This document shows positions 1 to 9,601 of a stretch of 64,000 bases of DNA, piece after piece. The notes under the pieces are model-generated. The model was not told the DNA's origin, did not search any database, and was given only the letters and a program-made list of their open reading frames with translations. The position numbers were made by a program, and so were the translations under genes. Numbering within the stretch: the stretch's first letter is position 1; every line of letters begins with the position of its first letter. Source of the stretch: Massariosphaeria phaeospora (Eukaryota > Ascomycota > Dothideomycetes > Pleosporales); assembly GCA_011032825.1 (NCBI GenBank), contig JAADJZ010000011.1, forward strand, positions 806,001 through 870,000, read 5' to 3'.

Positions 1-691
1 GCCACTTGGGCAGGCAGGCACGACGGGCGCAAATGCCAATGCCAGTGGGCGCCTATTTCCTTTCCGCAGGCGCGGTGCTGCGCTGCTGCCCTGCGCTGAT
101 CTGCGCGGGAGACTGGCAGCCCGGTTTCTGTCCCGCCGTGGTGACGCTGCTCGGGTCATCGCATCGCCATCCACATCGCCAGATCGCAAGGGCACCTCAA
201 CTCACCCAGGGTCCTGCACCGATGTCGCCCCGGTGCCCGCGCCCGTAGCCCAGCCCAGCCCAGCCTAGCCCGGCGAGAGACGTGGAGCCCCGGAGGCTGC
301 GTACAGCCCGGTACAGAGCGAAGTGTGCTGCACCGGCACCTCACGCTCCATGTTGTGTCTTCCCAAAGCGCATTCCACGTGGTAGGTGAGCCACTTACCG
401 GATCCAGCCTTTGCTCTTCACTGGTCGTCGTCGGGTCCCATCGCACCCCATTGCAGGTTCCCAGCACCGAGGACTTTATATTGCGCAACGCGGCCCTGCT
501 TTCCCCTCTAACCATAGCACTCCCTTCCTTTCTGCTCTTGCATCCCAATCTTGTGCTCCGCGGCAAGACATTTGAGACTGCCTACTTGCAGTACGCACAC
601 TCCAATTCTTTACTCGGCCGCTTGTTGACAATCACACATTGCCGCCTCACAGCCAAACTGTCAGGCTGATACCGCAACACCTATCGAAATC
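1..691. other. 5' flank, no gene seen
   Basis: GC-rich upstream region of the first gene. The open frames here have no recognisable protein features. A TATA-like stretch lies near 475-482, about 210 bp before the first ATG. The left edge could hold the end of a gene outside the window, but nothing supports that. Confidence 0.5.
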
Positions 692-2278
692 ATGGCACCC
701 ACCACGCACAATGGACAGTCAGCCCCCAGTCGGCTTCAAGGCCGACCTACCTCCCTGTCGACTACCATTATCCTCTCCACCTTTCCCGCACTGGACTCCG
801 ATCGCGCCAACGCCGTATCCGCCTCTTACGTAGAAGCTAGCAAGTTAGAAAAGGCCATCATCCACCCGATGACCCCAATCGACACATCAAAGAACCGCTC
901 CTCATCCATATCCTCCACGCACATCTCCAACTGGAAAACCGCCTTCGAGCCCACCGAGCTCCCAGCCAAGCGCCACAACCGTGTGATCCGCCACCTCTAC
1001 CTTACCGTCTTCAGCGTCTACCGCCGCATCTTCTCCGTCATCTTCCTCACCAACATGGTAGGCGTGTTCTTCGTCTTCCGCAACCCGGCCGTCCAGCCCG
1101 TCGCGCTCAACCACCTCGCAACCTGGGCCTCAGCCAACTTCCTCGTCTGCATCCTCATACGGCAGGACTTCAGCGTGAACTTCATCTTCCGGTCCGCCTG
1201 GCTGATCCCCTGGTGTGTGCCGCTGCGCATCCGCCGCATCGCCGCCCGCGCATACAACTACGGGGGCATCCATAGCGGCACCGCCGTGGCGGGCACCATG
1301 TGGTTCGTTGCCTTCACGGCGCTCACGACGAGGGACTTTGTCCTGCACCGGCAGTACACGCTCCCGGTGCTCGTCCTCACGTGGCTGATCCTCGTCGTTC
1401 TCGTCATCATCCTCTTGACCGCGTTTCCCGCCCTTCGCATGCGGTACCACAATACATTCGAGCTCGCACACCGTTTCCTCGGCTGGATATCCATCTTGCT
1501 CTTCTGGGGCCAGCTCCTGCTCTTGACAATGCACACTGCCGACTCGGCCGACATAGGCAGCGCGTTCGTGAGGAACCCCACGTTCTGGATGCTGGCCGTC
1601 ATCACTGCGCTGCTGATCTACCCCTGGCTGCGCATCCGCCGCTGGACCTTCACGCCCGAGCAGCTCTCGGCCCACGCTCTCCGCCTGCACTTCACGCAGC
1701 CGGTGCACCGCTTCTCCGCCGTGACCATCTCGTCCTCCCCGCTCCGCGAATGGCACCCGTTCGCCACCTTCCCGTCCGTCGACGCCGCCACGCCCGGCAG
1801 CTCCATGGTCGTCTCCGCAGCCGGCGACTGGACGCGGCAACTGGTCCTCAACTCGCAGCGCCCCACGCGCCTCTGGGTACGCGGCGTCGTCAAAGCCGGC
1901 GTGCTCTCCCTCTCTTGCATGTTCCGGCGCGTCATCATCGTCACCACAGGCTCGGGCATCGGACCCGCCCTGTCCTCCATGGCGCTCGCGCACCGCCCCG
2001 CCGCGCAGTTCTGCCGCCTCATCTGGTCGACGCGCGACCCGCTCGCCACGTACGGCGCCAAGCTCGTCGCCGAGGTGCGCGCTGCGGATCCCGAGGCGCT
2101 GATCCTCGATACGACGGCTATGGGACGACCGGACCTCGTGGCTGTCGCGTGGAAGATGTGGAGGGATTCGGGCGCCGAGGCCGTGTTTGTGCTGAGCAAT
2201 CAGGCTGTTACCAGGAAGGTCGTGTATGGGCTCGAGGCGAGGGGCGTGCCGGTCTTTGGGCCGGTTTTCGATTCGTAA
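692..2278 (+). CDS. tmpA: TmpA-like integral membrane flavoprotein oxidoreductase
   Basis: Single-exon gene of 528 aa starting at an ATG in the context ATCATGG. The first ~100 residues are polar and probably cytosolic. Hydrophobic segments follow at roughly residues 111-131, 150-168, 195-215, 226-248, 265-285 and 300-320. The C-terminal ~200 residues are soluble and resemble a ferredoxin-reductase-type NAD/FAD module, with a glycine motif (GSGIGPALS, about residue 420). Histidines occur in the membrane part, for example in the AHRFLGW motif. This arrangement matches the TmpA family of fungal membrane flavoproteins. In Aspergillus nidulans TmpA is linked to signalling for asexual development; that role is family knowledge and is not shown here. 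Metalloreductase-type relatives are the main alternative. Long open frames on the opposite strand are GC-skew shadows. Confidence 0.75.
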   Translation: MAPTTHNGQSAPSRLQGRPTSLSTTIILSTFPALDSDRANAVSASYVEASKLEKAIIHPMTPIDTSKNRSSSISSTHISNWKTAFEPTELPAKRHNRVIRHLYLTVFSVYRRIFSVIFLTNMVGVFFVFRNPAVQPVALNHLATWASANFLVCILIRQDFSVNFIFRSAWLIPWCVPLRIRRIAARAYNYGGIHSGTAVAGTMWFVAFTALTTRDFVLHRQYTLPVLVLTWLILVVLVIILLTAFPALRMRYHNTFELAHRFLGWISILLFWGQLLLLTMHTADSADIGSAFVRNPTFWMLAVITALLIYPWLRIRRWTFTPEQLSAHALRLHFTQPVHRFSAVTISSSPLREWHPFATFPSVDAATPGSSMVVSAAGDWTRQLVLNSQRPTRLWVRGVVKAGVLSLSCMFRRVIIVTTGSGIGPALSSMALAHRPAAQFCRLIWSTRDPLATYGAKLVAEVRAADPEALILDTTAMGRPDLVAVAWKMWRDSGAEAVFVLSNQAVTRKVVYGLEARGVPVFGPVFDS

Positions 2279-3050
2279 GGACTGACTGCCTGTGTAGGCG
2301 TCGTGGAACCCGTCTGTGCTGCTGCACTCTCGACTCGTGGGACCGTTTCTCCTGACTGACCGACTGTGTCGGCGTGTTTGCACCCGTCTGTCTTCGCCGT
2401 TGCAGTTCGCTGCTTTGTAAGACGAGGGGTCCTGCGGGTTGAGAGTGTCAGTAAGCTGAGCTGAGCTGAGCTGCGCTGCGATTCGGCCTAGATGGGTATG
2501 TACGGTACCGTGCTGTATCTGGGGAAAAGGGATAGATAGAAAGAATAGAAAGGCGAAGAAATAGAGATACGAGGAGCTTCGTCTGAGCAGTACATTCGAT
2601 GGCTTACCAGGCTAGTTCGAATGTATATATAACTCACACGTTAGCAAAAAAAATTCAAAAAACACTGTGTATGTGGCTATGGCTCACGCTGTTGTATGCA
2701 TGTCTGTGCAGTTCACTTTACCCTTATGCCTTTTACAATGCCCCCTTCGGCTGGCTGCGTAGTTAGACGTTCGGATTCTTTACAGGTCTACTTACACATG
2801 CCGGTCACCGTGCGACCACACATACCTGGGAGCGACCGACCGACTGACTACAGACGGGAATCCGCGTCCTAGAAAATACAAAACAGGCTATACTACCTAA
2901 CCCAGAGCCCCCACTACCTTTGTAAGAGCATGACCGGGGCAAGAAAACAAACCAATAACGCCGGCGCTAACATCATGACCCAGTTCGTGAAATATCCATA
3001 TGCTCCATAACCGTCGCATTTCCCAAACCGAGAAGCTCATCCCCATCTCA
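2279..3050. other. Intergenic between convergent genes
   Basis: Shared 3' flank of the TmpA-like gene and the PRELI gene. It holds a short GAGCT-type repeat near 2453-2480 and A/T-rich stretches that could serve polyadenylation. No coding region is supported. Confidence 0.5.
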
Positions 3051-3887
3051 CTACTCGTCGTCCTTTTTATACACGGCATGCCCGCGCAGAATGGCTTCGC
3101 GGTCGCGCCGCATGCCTTCTAGCACGGCGACGAGCCCGCCCTCGCGCATGCGCTCCAGCACCACCTTCATGCCTTCGCGCGCGTTGGGCTGGCTGCGCTG
3201 CGCGCGACTGAGCCCGATCTTCTCGATGCTGCGCTGCAGCGACGCCGTGCCCCACGTCTTGAAGAAGCCCATTTTGGGCGGCTGGTCGTCGTCGCTGTTG
3301 CTGGCGGCGTCGTCGGGGGCGCGGCGCTTCTTCCATTTCTCGCCGATGTGCGAGTGCAGGGTTACGGAACTTAGGACTTCGGTTGTTTCGCCTGTGTCGT
3401 CGACTTTTGCGCCTGCGCCGAAGCCGGCGAGGGTGATGAGGCCTTGGCGTCTGGACGGGCTGTCGACTGCCTGCTCTGCCCCTGCTTTGGCCTCCACGGC
3501 GACGTGCGGCGTTGGCCGGCGGAATTGCTGCCGTTCGACTACCGAGAGTACGCCCTGCCAGTCTAGGTTCTGCGACTCCGTGTCCATGCGTCCTTCTTTG
3601 ATGTCCACGACCGATTTCTCGAGGATGAAGGACTGGGTGTCGCCGGCGGCACTGGCACCCAGCAGAGATCGTGGGAGCAGCTTGAGGATGGCGGCCGGCA
3701 GCTTCGACCGCTTGAGATGCAGGCGGACGGTCGTCAGGCGCTGCGCCTCGGGGTCGTAGTGCCGGGCGATGGTGTCGGTGGAGATGACGTGCGTGGAGTA
3801 GGGATTCGGGTACCGCAGGAAGTAGGCGAGCGTCACGGCGGGAAACGGGTACGAGTACGTGTCGTTGGAGCTGTAGAACTTGACCAT
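3051..3887 (-). CDS. PRELI/MSF1 domain protein (Ups-type mitochondrial lipid transfer)
   Basis: Protein of 278 aa. The open frame extends 81 codons upstream, but I place the start at the ATG at 3887 because homology to the PRELI/MSF1 family begins there (MVKFYSSNDTYSYPF, then RYPNPYSTHV and a DTI motif). Yeast Ups1/Ups2 and human PRELID proteins carry phosphatidic acid or phosphatidylserine across the mitochondrial intermembrane space together with Mdm35; this role is inferred from the family. The PRELI fold covers about the first 180 residues. A region around residues 120-200 and the tail are longer than in yeast and rich in charged residues, including a KKRRAPDD stretch. It is divergent from the tryptophanyl-tRNA synthetase gene with 492 bp between the starts. 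Confidence 0.8.
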   Translation of the reverse strand: MVKFYSSNDTYSYPFPAVTLAYFLRYPNPYSTHVISTDTIARHYDPEAQRLTTVRLHLKRSKLPAAILKLLPRSLLGASAAGDTQSFILEKSVVDIKEGRMDTESQNLDWQGVLSVVERQQFRRPTPHVAVEAKAGAEQAVDSPSRRQGLITLAGFGAGAKVDDTGETTEVLSSVTLHSHIGEKWKKRRAPDDAASNSDDDQPPKMGFFKTWGTASLQRSIEKIGLSRAQRSQPNAREGMKVVLERMREGGLVAVLEGMRRDREAILRGHAVYKKDDE

Positions 3888-4379
3888 GGCGACGGTGTTG
3901 GATGCAGAAGCTGAGCAGGAGCGCGGGGGTGATGATGGGGTCCTGGTGTGTGTGCAGTTGACGTCTAGAGTGACCGAGAACGCGGGGTGCCTAATGGAAT
4001 GGACGGGTTCGCATCGTGGGTTGCAGCCAATTGCGCGGTGACAATTGGAAAAAGCGACGGACCCGAGGTGACGGTGGGGAAAGGCGGAGAAGGTGGTGTG
4101 ACAATGGGGAGGAGGTCTGGCGATCGTCATCAGATTTGCCTCTCGGAGCGCGGCGCGCCTGCTCCGGTGCTGTGGCGGTGCGGCGTGGCGCTTGCGCTTG
4201 CGCTTTGACCTGTAGGTGGCGCAGCAAAGTGCGTGGCACTAGTGCGGGACTGTCGACTGCTCGTAAGAACTTTGAGTCAGACAATTAATTTGGGCACAGT
4301 GGACACCGTCTCAACGACTTGACTTGCGCCCCCCCCTTCGCGCGCTTTCCCCTCACTCACACTACACAACCGTGCCGCC
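3888..4379. promoter_or_regulatory. Divergent promoter region, PRELI / TrpRS
   Basis: A 492-bp region separates two divergent housekeeping genes and is likely to carry both promoters. It is GC-rich. A TGAGTCA motif lies close to the synthetase start and is listed separately. No clear TATA box was seen. Confidence 0.5.
4273..4279. promoter_or_regulatory. Gcn4/CpcA-type site TGAGTCA
   Basis: A perfect TGASTCA heptamer, the bZIP recognition sequence of Gcn4/Cpc1/CpcA, lies about 100 bp before the tryptophanyl-tRNA synthetase ATG. Fungal aminoacyl-tRNA synthetase and amino acid biosynthesis genes are common targets of cross-pathway control, so the location makes sense. Binding itself is inferred. 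Confidence 0.55.
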
Positions 4380-5858
4380 ATGACGGAACCAGAGCCGCCC
4401 GCTGTCGCTACCCTCAGCCTTGCCGAAACCGCGACCGAGTCTGTCAAGCAGGCCACAGAGCAAGAGATCAACCCGTGGGATGTGCAAGCGGCGACCGACG
4501 ATCAGGGCAACGTGCTCGAGTTCGACTACGAGGCCATCTCGCAGAAATGGGCCACTAAGCTCATCGACGACGCCCTGCTAGAGCGATTCGAGCGCGTTAC
4601 AGGCCACAAGCCGCACCGCTGGTTACGGCGAGGCCTGTTCTTCTCACACCGCGACGTCGAGCTCATCCTGGACACATACGAGCGCGGCGAGGACTTCCTG
4701 CTATATACTGGTCGCGGTCCGAGCAGCGACTCAATGCACATTGGCCACACAATACCCTTCGAGTTCACCAAGTGGCTTCAGGACGTGTTCGACGTGCCCC
4801 TAGTCATCATGTTGACCGACGACGAGAAGTTCCTGTTCAAGGAGAAGCTGAAGCAGCCCGAAGTCTATCAATACGCGCGCGGCAACGCCATGGATATAAT
4901 ATCGATTGGTTTCGACGTCAAGAAGACCTTCATTTACATAGACTCTGAGTTCTTCACGTCCGGCTACAACAGACACTTCAATCTCAACTCCACCGAGTTC
5001 GAAAAGCTCGTGACGAACAACCAAGTGCGAGGCGCTTTCGGCTTCCACGGCTCCACGAACATTGGTAGCAATGCATTCGCGGCGAAGCAGTGTGTTGCTG
5101 CATTTGCATCCTCATACCCGTTCATTTTCGGCGAAGACTACAAGACATACCACCGCTCCGCAAAGTTGGCTGCCATCCCCTGTCTCATCCCCTGTGCCAT
5201 CGACCAGGACCCTTACTTCCGGTTGGTGCGCGAGAACTGCTCGAGAATGGACCAGTCGTCTCCAAAACCCGCGCTCATTCACTCCAAGTTTCTTACCGCA
5301 TTGCAAGGCGCAGGCGGCAAGATGAGTTCATCAAACCCAAACTCCGCCGTCTTCATGGATGATACGGAGAAACAGGTCAAGAACAAAATCAACAAACATG
5401 CATTCTCGGGTGGTCAGGAAACAATGGAGCTTCACCGAGAGAAGGGCGGAAATCCGGATATCGACGTCCCATTCCAGTACCTCTCCTACTTCGAAGAGGA
5501 TGACGAGAAACTCAAGAAGTTTGCTGCCGACTACCGAAAAGGGGAAATGGGGACGGGTGACATGAAGAAAGAATGCATCACCATGATGAACACATACGTA
5601 AAGAAGTTCCAGGAGGCGAGGGCCAAAGTCACAGACGAGATGCTAGAGGAGTTCTTGAGGCCGCGAAAACTTGAATGGAAAGGCAACCCGAATCCCACAA
5701 GACCGAAGCTGGAGCCCAAGGAGGAGACTGAGCCGGCTGGGGCCGAGGTTGGGTCGGATGGAAAGCCAATGACGAAAAATGCTGCCAAGAAAGCAGCCAA
5801 GTTGGCGGAACTGGAGAAGAAGAAGAGAGAGAAAGCAGCTGCGGCCGCTCAGAAATGA
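4380..5858 (+). CDS. WRS1: Tryptophanyl-tRNA synthetase, cytoplasmic
   Basis: Single-exon gene of 492 aa that charges tRNA-Trp with tryptophan using ATP. It is a class Ic synthetase: the HIGH signature is at residues 120-123 (SMHIGHTIPF) and the KMSSS loop at 314-318, in the context GGKMSSSNPNS. Eukaryote-type blocks such as LLYTGRGPSS and the LTDDEKFLFK stretch are clear. The N-terminal ~55 residues are acidic, and the C-terminus ends in a Lys/Ala/Glu-rich tail (about residue 440 onward). There is no mitochondrial presequence, so I call it the cytosolic enzyme. The ATG sits in a good context (GCCGCCATGAC). A Gcn4/CpcA-type site lies just upstream. Confidence 0.97.
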   Translation: MTEPEPPAVATLSLAETATESVKQATEQEINPWDVQAATDDQGNVLEFDYEAISQKWATKLIDDALLERFERVTGHKPHRWLRRGLFFSHRDVELILDTYERGEDFLLYTGRGPSSDSMHIGHTIPFEFTKWLQDVFDVPLVIMLTDDEKFLFKEKLKQPEVYQYARGNAMDIISIGFDVKKTFIYIDSEFFTSGYNRHFNLNSTEFEKLVTNNQVRGAFGFHGSTNIGSNAFAAKQCVAAFASSYPFIFGEDYKTYHRSAKLAAIPCLIPCAIDQDPYFRLVRENCSRMDQSSPKPALIHSKFLTALQGAGGKMSSSNPNSAVFMDDTEKQVKNKINKHAFSGGQETMELHREKGGNPDIDVPFQYLSYFEEDDEKLKKFAADYRKGEMGTGDMKKECITMMNTYVKKFQEARAKVTDEMLEEFLRPRKLEWKGNPNPTRPKLEPKEETEPAGAEVGSDGKPMTKNAAKKAAKLAELEKKKREKAAAAAQK

Positions 5859-6815
5859 CGGCTGCCAAGAAGGATGAAACTAGTTCTACTAACTAATTGA
5901 TTGTTCGCTTCTCGTCGGTACGGCCCCAGGAAGCCAATTATGAACTAACGTGCTAGCACCTTTAACTCATCATTATCACAGCGTGGCAGAGCATGTCAAG
6001 GGATGTCAAAGAATGTCGCAATTAGCTTACCTACTGTGCGAGAAATAATAGGGCTTCGTAAAAGACCAGGTCAGCGCTCTCGCCTCATGTACAACTCTTT
6101 GTATATCAGGAAATTGAAGCATGTGTCTCGGTTCGGGGATGAGGTCGGCATTGACCCACTTGCGTTCCCAAAAGACTGGTTCCGAACCAAGCTCTGGTCA
6201 CCCTTCGCTACCCATGGAAACATCTCAAGCTATCTGACTGGTATCTGCGAACCCACCACTTACGTTCCTGGAGTTTGAATCTAGATCAACGTTGGGATGC
6301 GGGGACGGCAGATCGGTACTCCGGCGGCAGCCTGAAAGCAGTGACCTTAAGAGTCACACGAGCTTCATCCAGTCTCGCCTCAGAATGGGCCGCAACGAAG
6401 CCAAGCGAATTCAATAAAAGAGATCACTTGTCCTTGTGGAAACTTCACGTTCCTTGTCTGTGACATAGGCTGAAAGCATCCGATTCGTGCACCCACGATT
6501 TGCTCATCGGCACTACACTATCGTGCTGCTGCAGGCTGTTGAACTATCTTCATAACGCGCTCTTGCCTGCACCTGAGCGCGGGCTTCTGTCGATAGAGTC
6601 TGGAAATGACAGTCATAGATGGTGGGGTTCCCTCCTTCCGCCGCATCGCGCCTGTCGAGCCGCCCCAACCTTTTCGCAGAAGGGATCGTCCTGTCAACTT
6701 CACAATAAGTATGGTCTTGCCCACAGATTGCAGCCTATAACTTCACATTCTGTATCTTTATCCTCATGCTTTGTGTCACCTCTCCACATAGCTCCCAAGT
6801 CGTCATTCTTACGAC
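5859..6815. other. Intergenic, 957 bp
   Basis: No convincing gene. The open frames at 6003-6278 and 6500-6988 have no family features and the second overlaps the start of the transporter. The stretch includes one copy of the dispersed ~40-bp repeat, listed separately, about 170 bp after the synthetase stop. Confidence 0.5.
6027..6064 (+). repeat. Dispersed ~40-bp repeat, copy A
   Basis: The sequence runs TTACCTACTGTG, then a degenerate middle, then AATAGGGCTTCGTAAAAG. It matches the shared consensus (TTACCTAG, TAGATACAACAGGGCTTYGYAAAG) at both ends and lies in the 3' flank of the synthetase gene in the same orientation. Confidence 0.55.
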
Positions 6816-8605
6816 ATGTCGTCCATAATCATCGAAAAGGAATGCATCGCAGTGTACGGAGAAAGCATCCGGCGCTCTGCTACAATAACTACGTCTTCAA
6901 CTTCATGCCAGATCCTACTCGACACTCCACCGTCGCCGTCGGTGGCGGCGGCGGCCAACAGGGCCGAACAGTCCATGACCCTGCGTGAAGGCATCCGCCT
7001 CTACCCCAAGGCAATCATGTGGTCCGTTCTCCTCTCAACTGCTCTCGTCATGGAGGGCTTTGATACCGTCCTTCTCCCGAATCTGTACGCGTACGACCCT
7101 TTCAAGCGCCATTTCGGTCACCATCTACGCGACGGCTCCTACGAGCTGACTGCTCGATGGCAAACAACACTGTCCAACGGTGCGCTTTCCGGCCAGATCC
7201 TAGGCCTGTTTATTGCGGGCTCGTTATCCGAAAGCATCGGGTATCGACGGACGTTGATGGGGGCTCTGGGCTCGGTCGTGGTGTTCATCTTTGTGGTTTT
7301 CTTTTCCGAGAGGAAGGAGGTTTTGCTCGTGGGCGAGATCCTGTTGGGGATTCCGTGGGGGGTGTTCCAGACGCTGACTACTACTTATGCGGCGGAGGTG
7401 TGTCCGGTAGCTTTGAGGGCGTATCTTACCACGTAAGTTGAGCATCGGCGAATAATGGAGACGGCGCCTAATACACCGTAGATATGTGAACGCCTGCTGG
7501 GTGTTCGGCCAGCTCCTCGCCAGCATCGTCCTCCGCGTCATGGTCTCGCGCAACGATAAATGGGGCTACAAGATCCCGTTCGCGCTGCAGTGGTTCTGGC
7601 CCATCCCCCTCGCAGCATTCGTGTACCTCGCTCCGGAATCGCCGTGGTGGCTCGTCCGCAAGAACCGCATTTCCGACGCTAAGCGCGCACTGCGCAGACT
7701 GCGAACGCGTGCAAACGACATGGACGAGCTGAGTTTCGAGAGCAGTATCGAAGGCACGCTGGAGATCATGCGGAACACCAACGAGAAGGAGACGGAGATG
7801 CTGAAGGGGTCGAGCTATTTGGACTGCTTCAGGGGGACCGACAGGAGGAGAACGGAGATTGCGTGTGCGTGTTGGTTGGTACAGATCTTGTGTGGGAGCA
7901 CCTTTATGGGGTATTCGACTTATTTTTGTAAGTCCATCGCGTATCCTCCAACACACTGCCAGCCAGACACTAACCGAGCATCCAGACGGCCAAGCCGGCG
8001 TCCCCTCGCACCACGCCTTCACCCTCTCCCTCGTGCAATTCGTGCTCGGCCTCCTCGGCGTAGGCTGTTCCTGGGCGCTGATGACGCGCTTCGGCCGCCG
8101 CACCCTGTACCTCAGCGGCCAAGTGTGCCTCTTCGTCTTCGTGCTAGCCATCGGCATCCTCTCGCTCATCCCCACCGCCTCCTTCCCCAACGCAAAATGG
8201 GGCATCGCCTCCCTGCTGCTCATCTTCACCATGGTGTACGACGCAACCGTCGGCCCCATCTGCTACTCGCTCGTCAGCGAAATCCCGTCCACGCGCCTGC
8301 GTTCCAAGACTATTGTGCTTGCGCGCAACTGCTACAACGTCGCGGGTATCCTGACCAACATCACCACGCCGCTGATGCTGAATCCTACGGCGTGGAATTG
8401 GGGGGCCGGGTCGGGTTTTTTCTGGGCGGGTACGGCGGCGTTGGGGCTCGTGTGGAGCTGGTTCAGGTTGCCGGAGCCGAAGGGCAGGACGTATGCGGAG
8501 CTGGACGAGCTGTTTGAGAAGGGGGTGGGTGCGAGGCGGTTTAGGCATACGCAGGTTGAGGTGTTTGTGCGGGAGGCGAGTCGGGGTGGGAAGGCGGATG
8601 TGTGA
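6816..8605 (+). CDS. MFS sugar transporter, alpha-glucoside/maltose permease type
   Basis: Three exons, 6816-7432, 7482-7927 and 7986-8605, joined across introns of 49 and 58 nt, give a 560-aa protein. I chose this joining because both junctions keep family motifs in frame (LRAYLTT|YVNACW and STYF|YGQAG). It has the 12-helix layout of the sugar porter family: a polar N-terminus of about 65 residues, the A-motif-like ESIGYRR after helix 2-3, PESPWWLV before the central loop, and GRRTLYLSGQ in the second half. The tail LPEPKGRTYAELDELFEKG is typical of fungal alpha-glucoside (MAL/MPH-type) permeases. It should import maltose-like or other alpha-glucosides by proton symport at the plasma membrane; the substrate is inferred. 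No hydrolase or regulator neighbour was found, so this is not a MAL cluster. Confidence 0.85.
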
Positions 8606-8694
8606 AAGTGATGCTGCTTTTTATGTGTTGTTTGTTTATCGGGCTGCTGCCGTATTGTATATCATGACATGCTTTTTCTACTGCCTCGTTTACT

Positions 8695-8736
8695 ACATTA
8701 CTCTACGTGGCAGATACGATAGGGCTATGCAAAAAG
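8695..8736 (+). repeat. Dispersed ~40-bp repeat, copy B
   Basis: ACATTACTCTACGTGG, then CAGATACGATAGGGCTATGC and a run of A ending in AAG. It lies 90 bp after the transporter stop, in the same orientation as the gene. Confidence 0.55.
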
Positions 8737-9055
8737 GTACGTTAAGCTTTTTATACTGTGCTGGAGTTCTTTACGTGGTTTGGAGCATCACGAGTGAGCA
8801 TGCGTGCCCATGCCATAGAGAGATTTCGTAATACGTGGACAGTAGCAAGACGTCATCTTATTCATCGAGGCGGGGAAGGTGCTGTGCCGCTATGCGCTTG
8901 CCGTAACCCAAGGAGCTTCTCCTGCACATTAGCAACACTACACGGTACTATCATTGTCTGGTCTTTTTCTGCTCCGAATTCACCGATAACCCCAATACTA
9001 TCTAGCATTGGATTGTCTGACATTCGCACTTCCTGGTTCAAGACATCGATCCCAG

Positions 9056-9271
9056 ATGATGGAGGCGCAAGAAGGCACAGAGACGCTCGATCATCCTCTG
9101 CGCCAGGAGGACCACCGGGTCTTAGAAGATGTGTACGTGGACCTCCTCTCTTCGAGCTTGACTGCTATCTCGCCACATTTTCGCGCCAGGCACGACGTTG
9201 AATCCGCTGGCGATGTTCAATCCACTGTCGACCGTGCTCCTGCCACTCCCGAGCCCTCTACGGACGTCTGA
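9056..9271 (+). CDS. Possible small hypothetical protein (71 aa)
   Basis: A short open frame starting with two ATG codons encodes an acidic 71-aa peptide without signal peptide, membrane segment or known motif. Nothing besides the frame supports it. It could be a late exon of an unrecognised gene or chance. Confidence 0.2.
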   Translation: MMEAQEGTETLDHPLRQEDHRVLEDVYVDLLSSSLTAISPHFRARHDVESAGDVQSTVDRAPATPEPSTDV

Positions 9272-9601
9272 ACACGGCGAGCATCTTCCAGCATACGAAA
9301 ATAGTATCGAAGGTTTTAGAACACTGTTCTATGTACCGCTCTTTATACCTCGCCGTTAAGGCAGCCTGGACATCTGATGGTGTTTGAATCAACACCTTGA
9401 CAGTAACGCCTCTTTCAGGTGTCGACAATTGCTATCATGGTAAAATGATACGTGGTTCGAGAGGCGTGTCCAGTCAAGTGGAAACTATAAGACACTAATT
9501 TGCTGCTCAGTGTTGGACAATGAACGGAGCGAACTCTTCTCTTTATATACTCCTTACGGACTCTCTCTCCACATAGTCTCACATACTAACGCTTCTACAC
9601 C

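Larger units (their letters stand above)
8606..9601. other. Intergenic, about 1 kb
   Basis: Holds a copy of the dispersed repeat at 8695-8736 and a weak small ORF at 9056-9271. A TATA-like TTTATATAC at 9542-9550 lies 52 bp before the protease ATG. Confidence 0.45.

Noticed and set aside
1130..2383. 417-aa open frame antisense to the TmpA-like gene
   Set aside because: It mirrors a GC-rich coding region, is Arg/Gly/Asp/His-rich and has no family features; a third-codon-position shadow.
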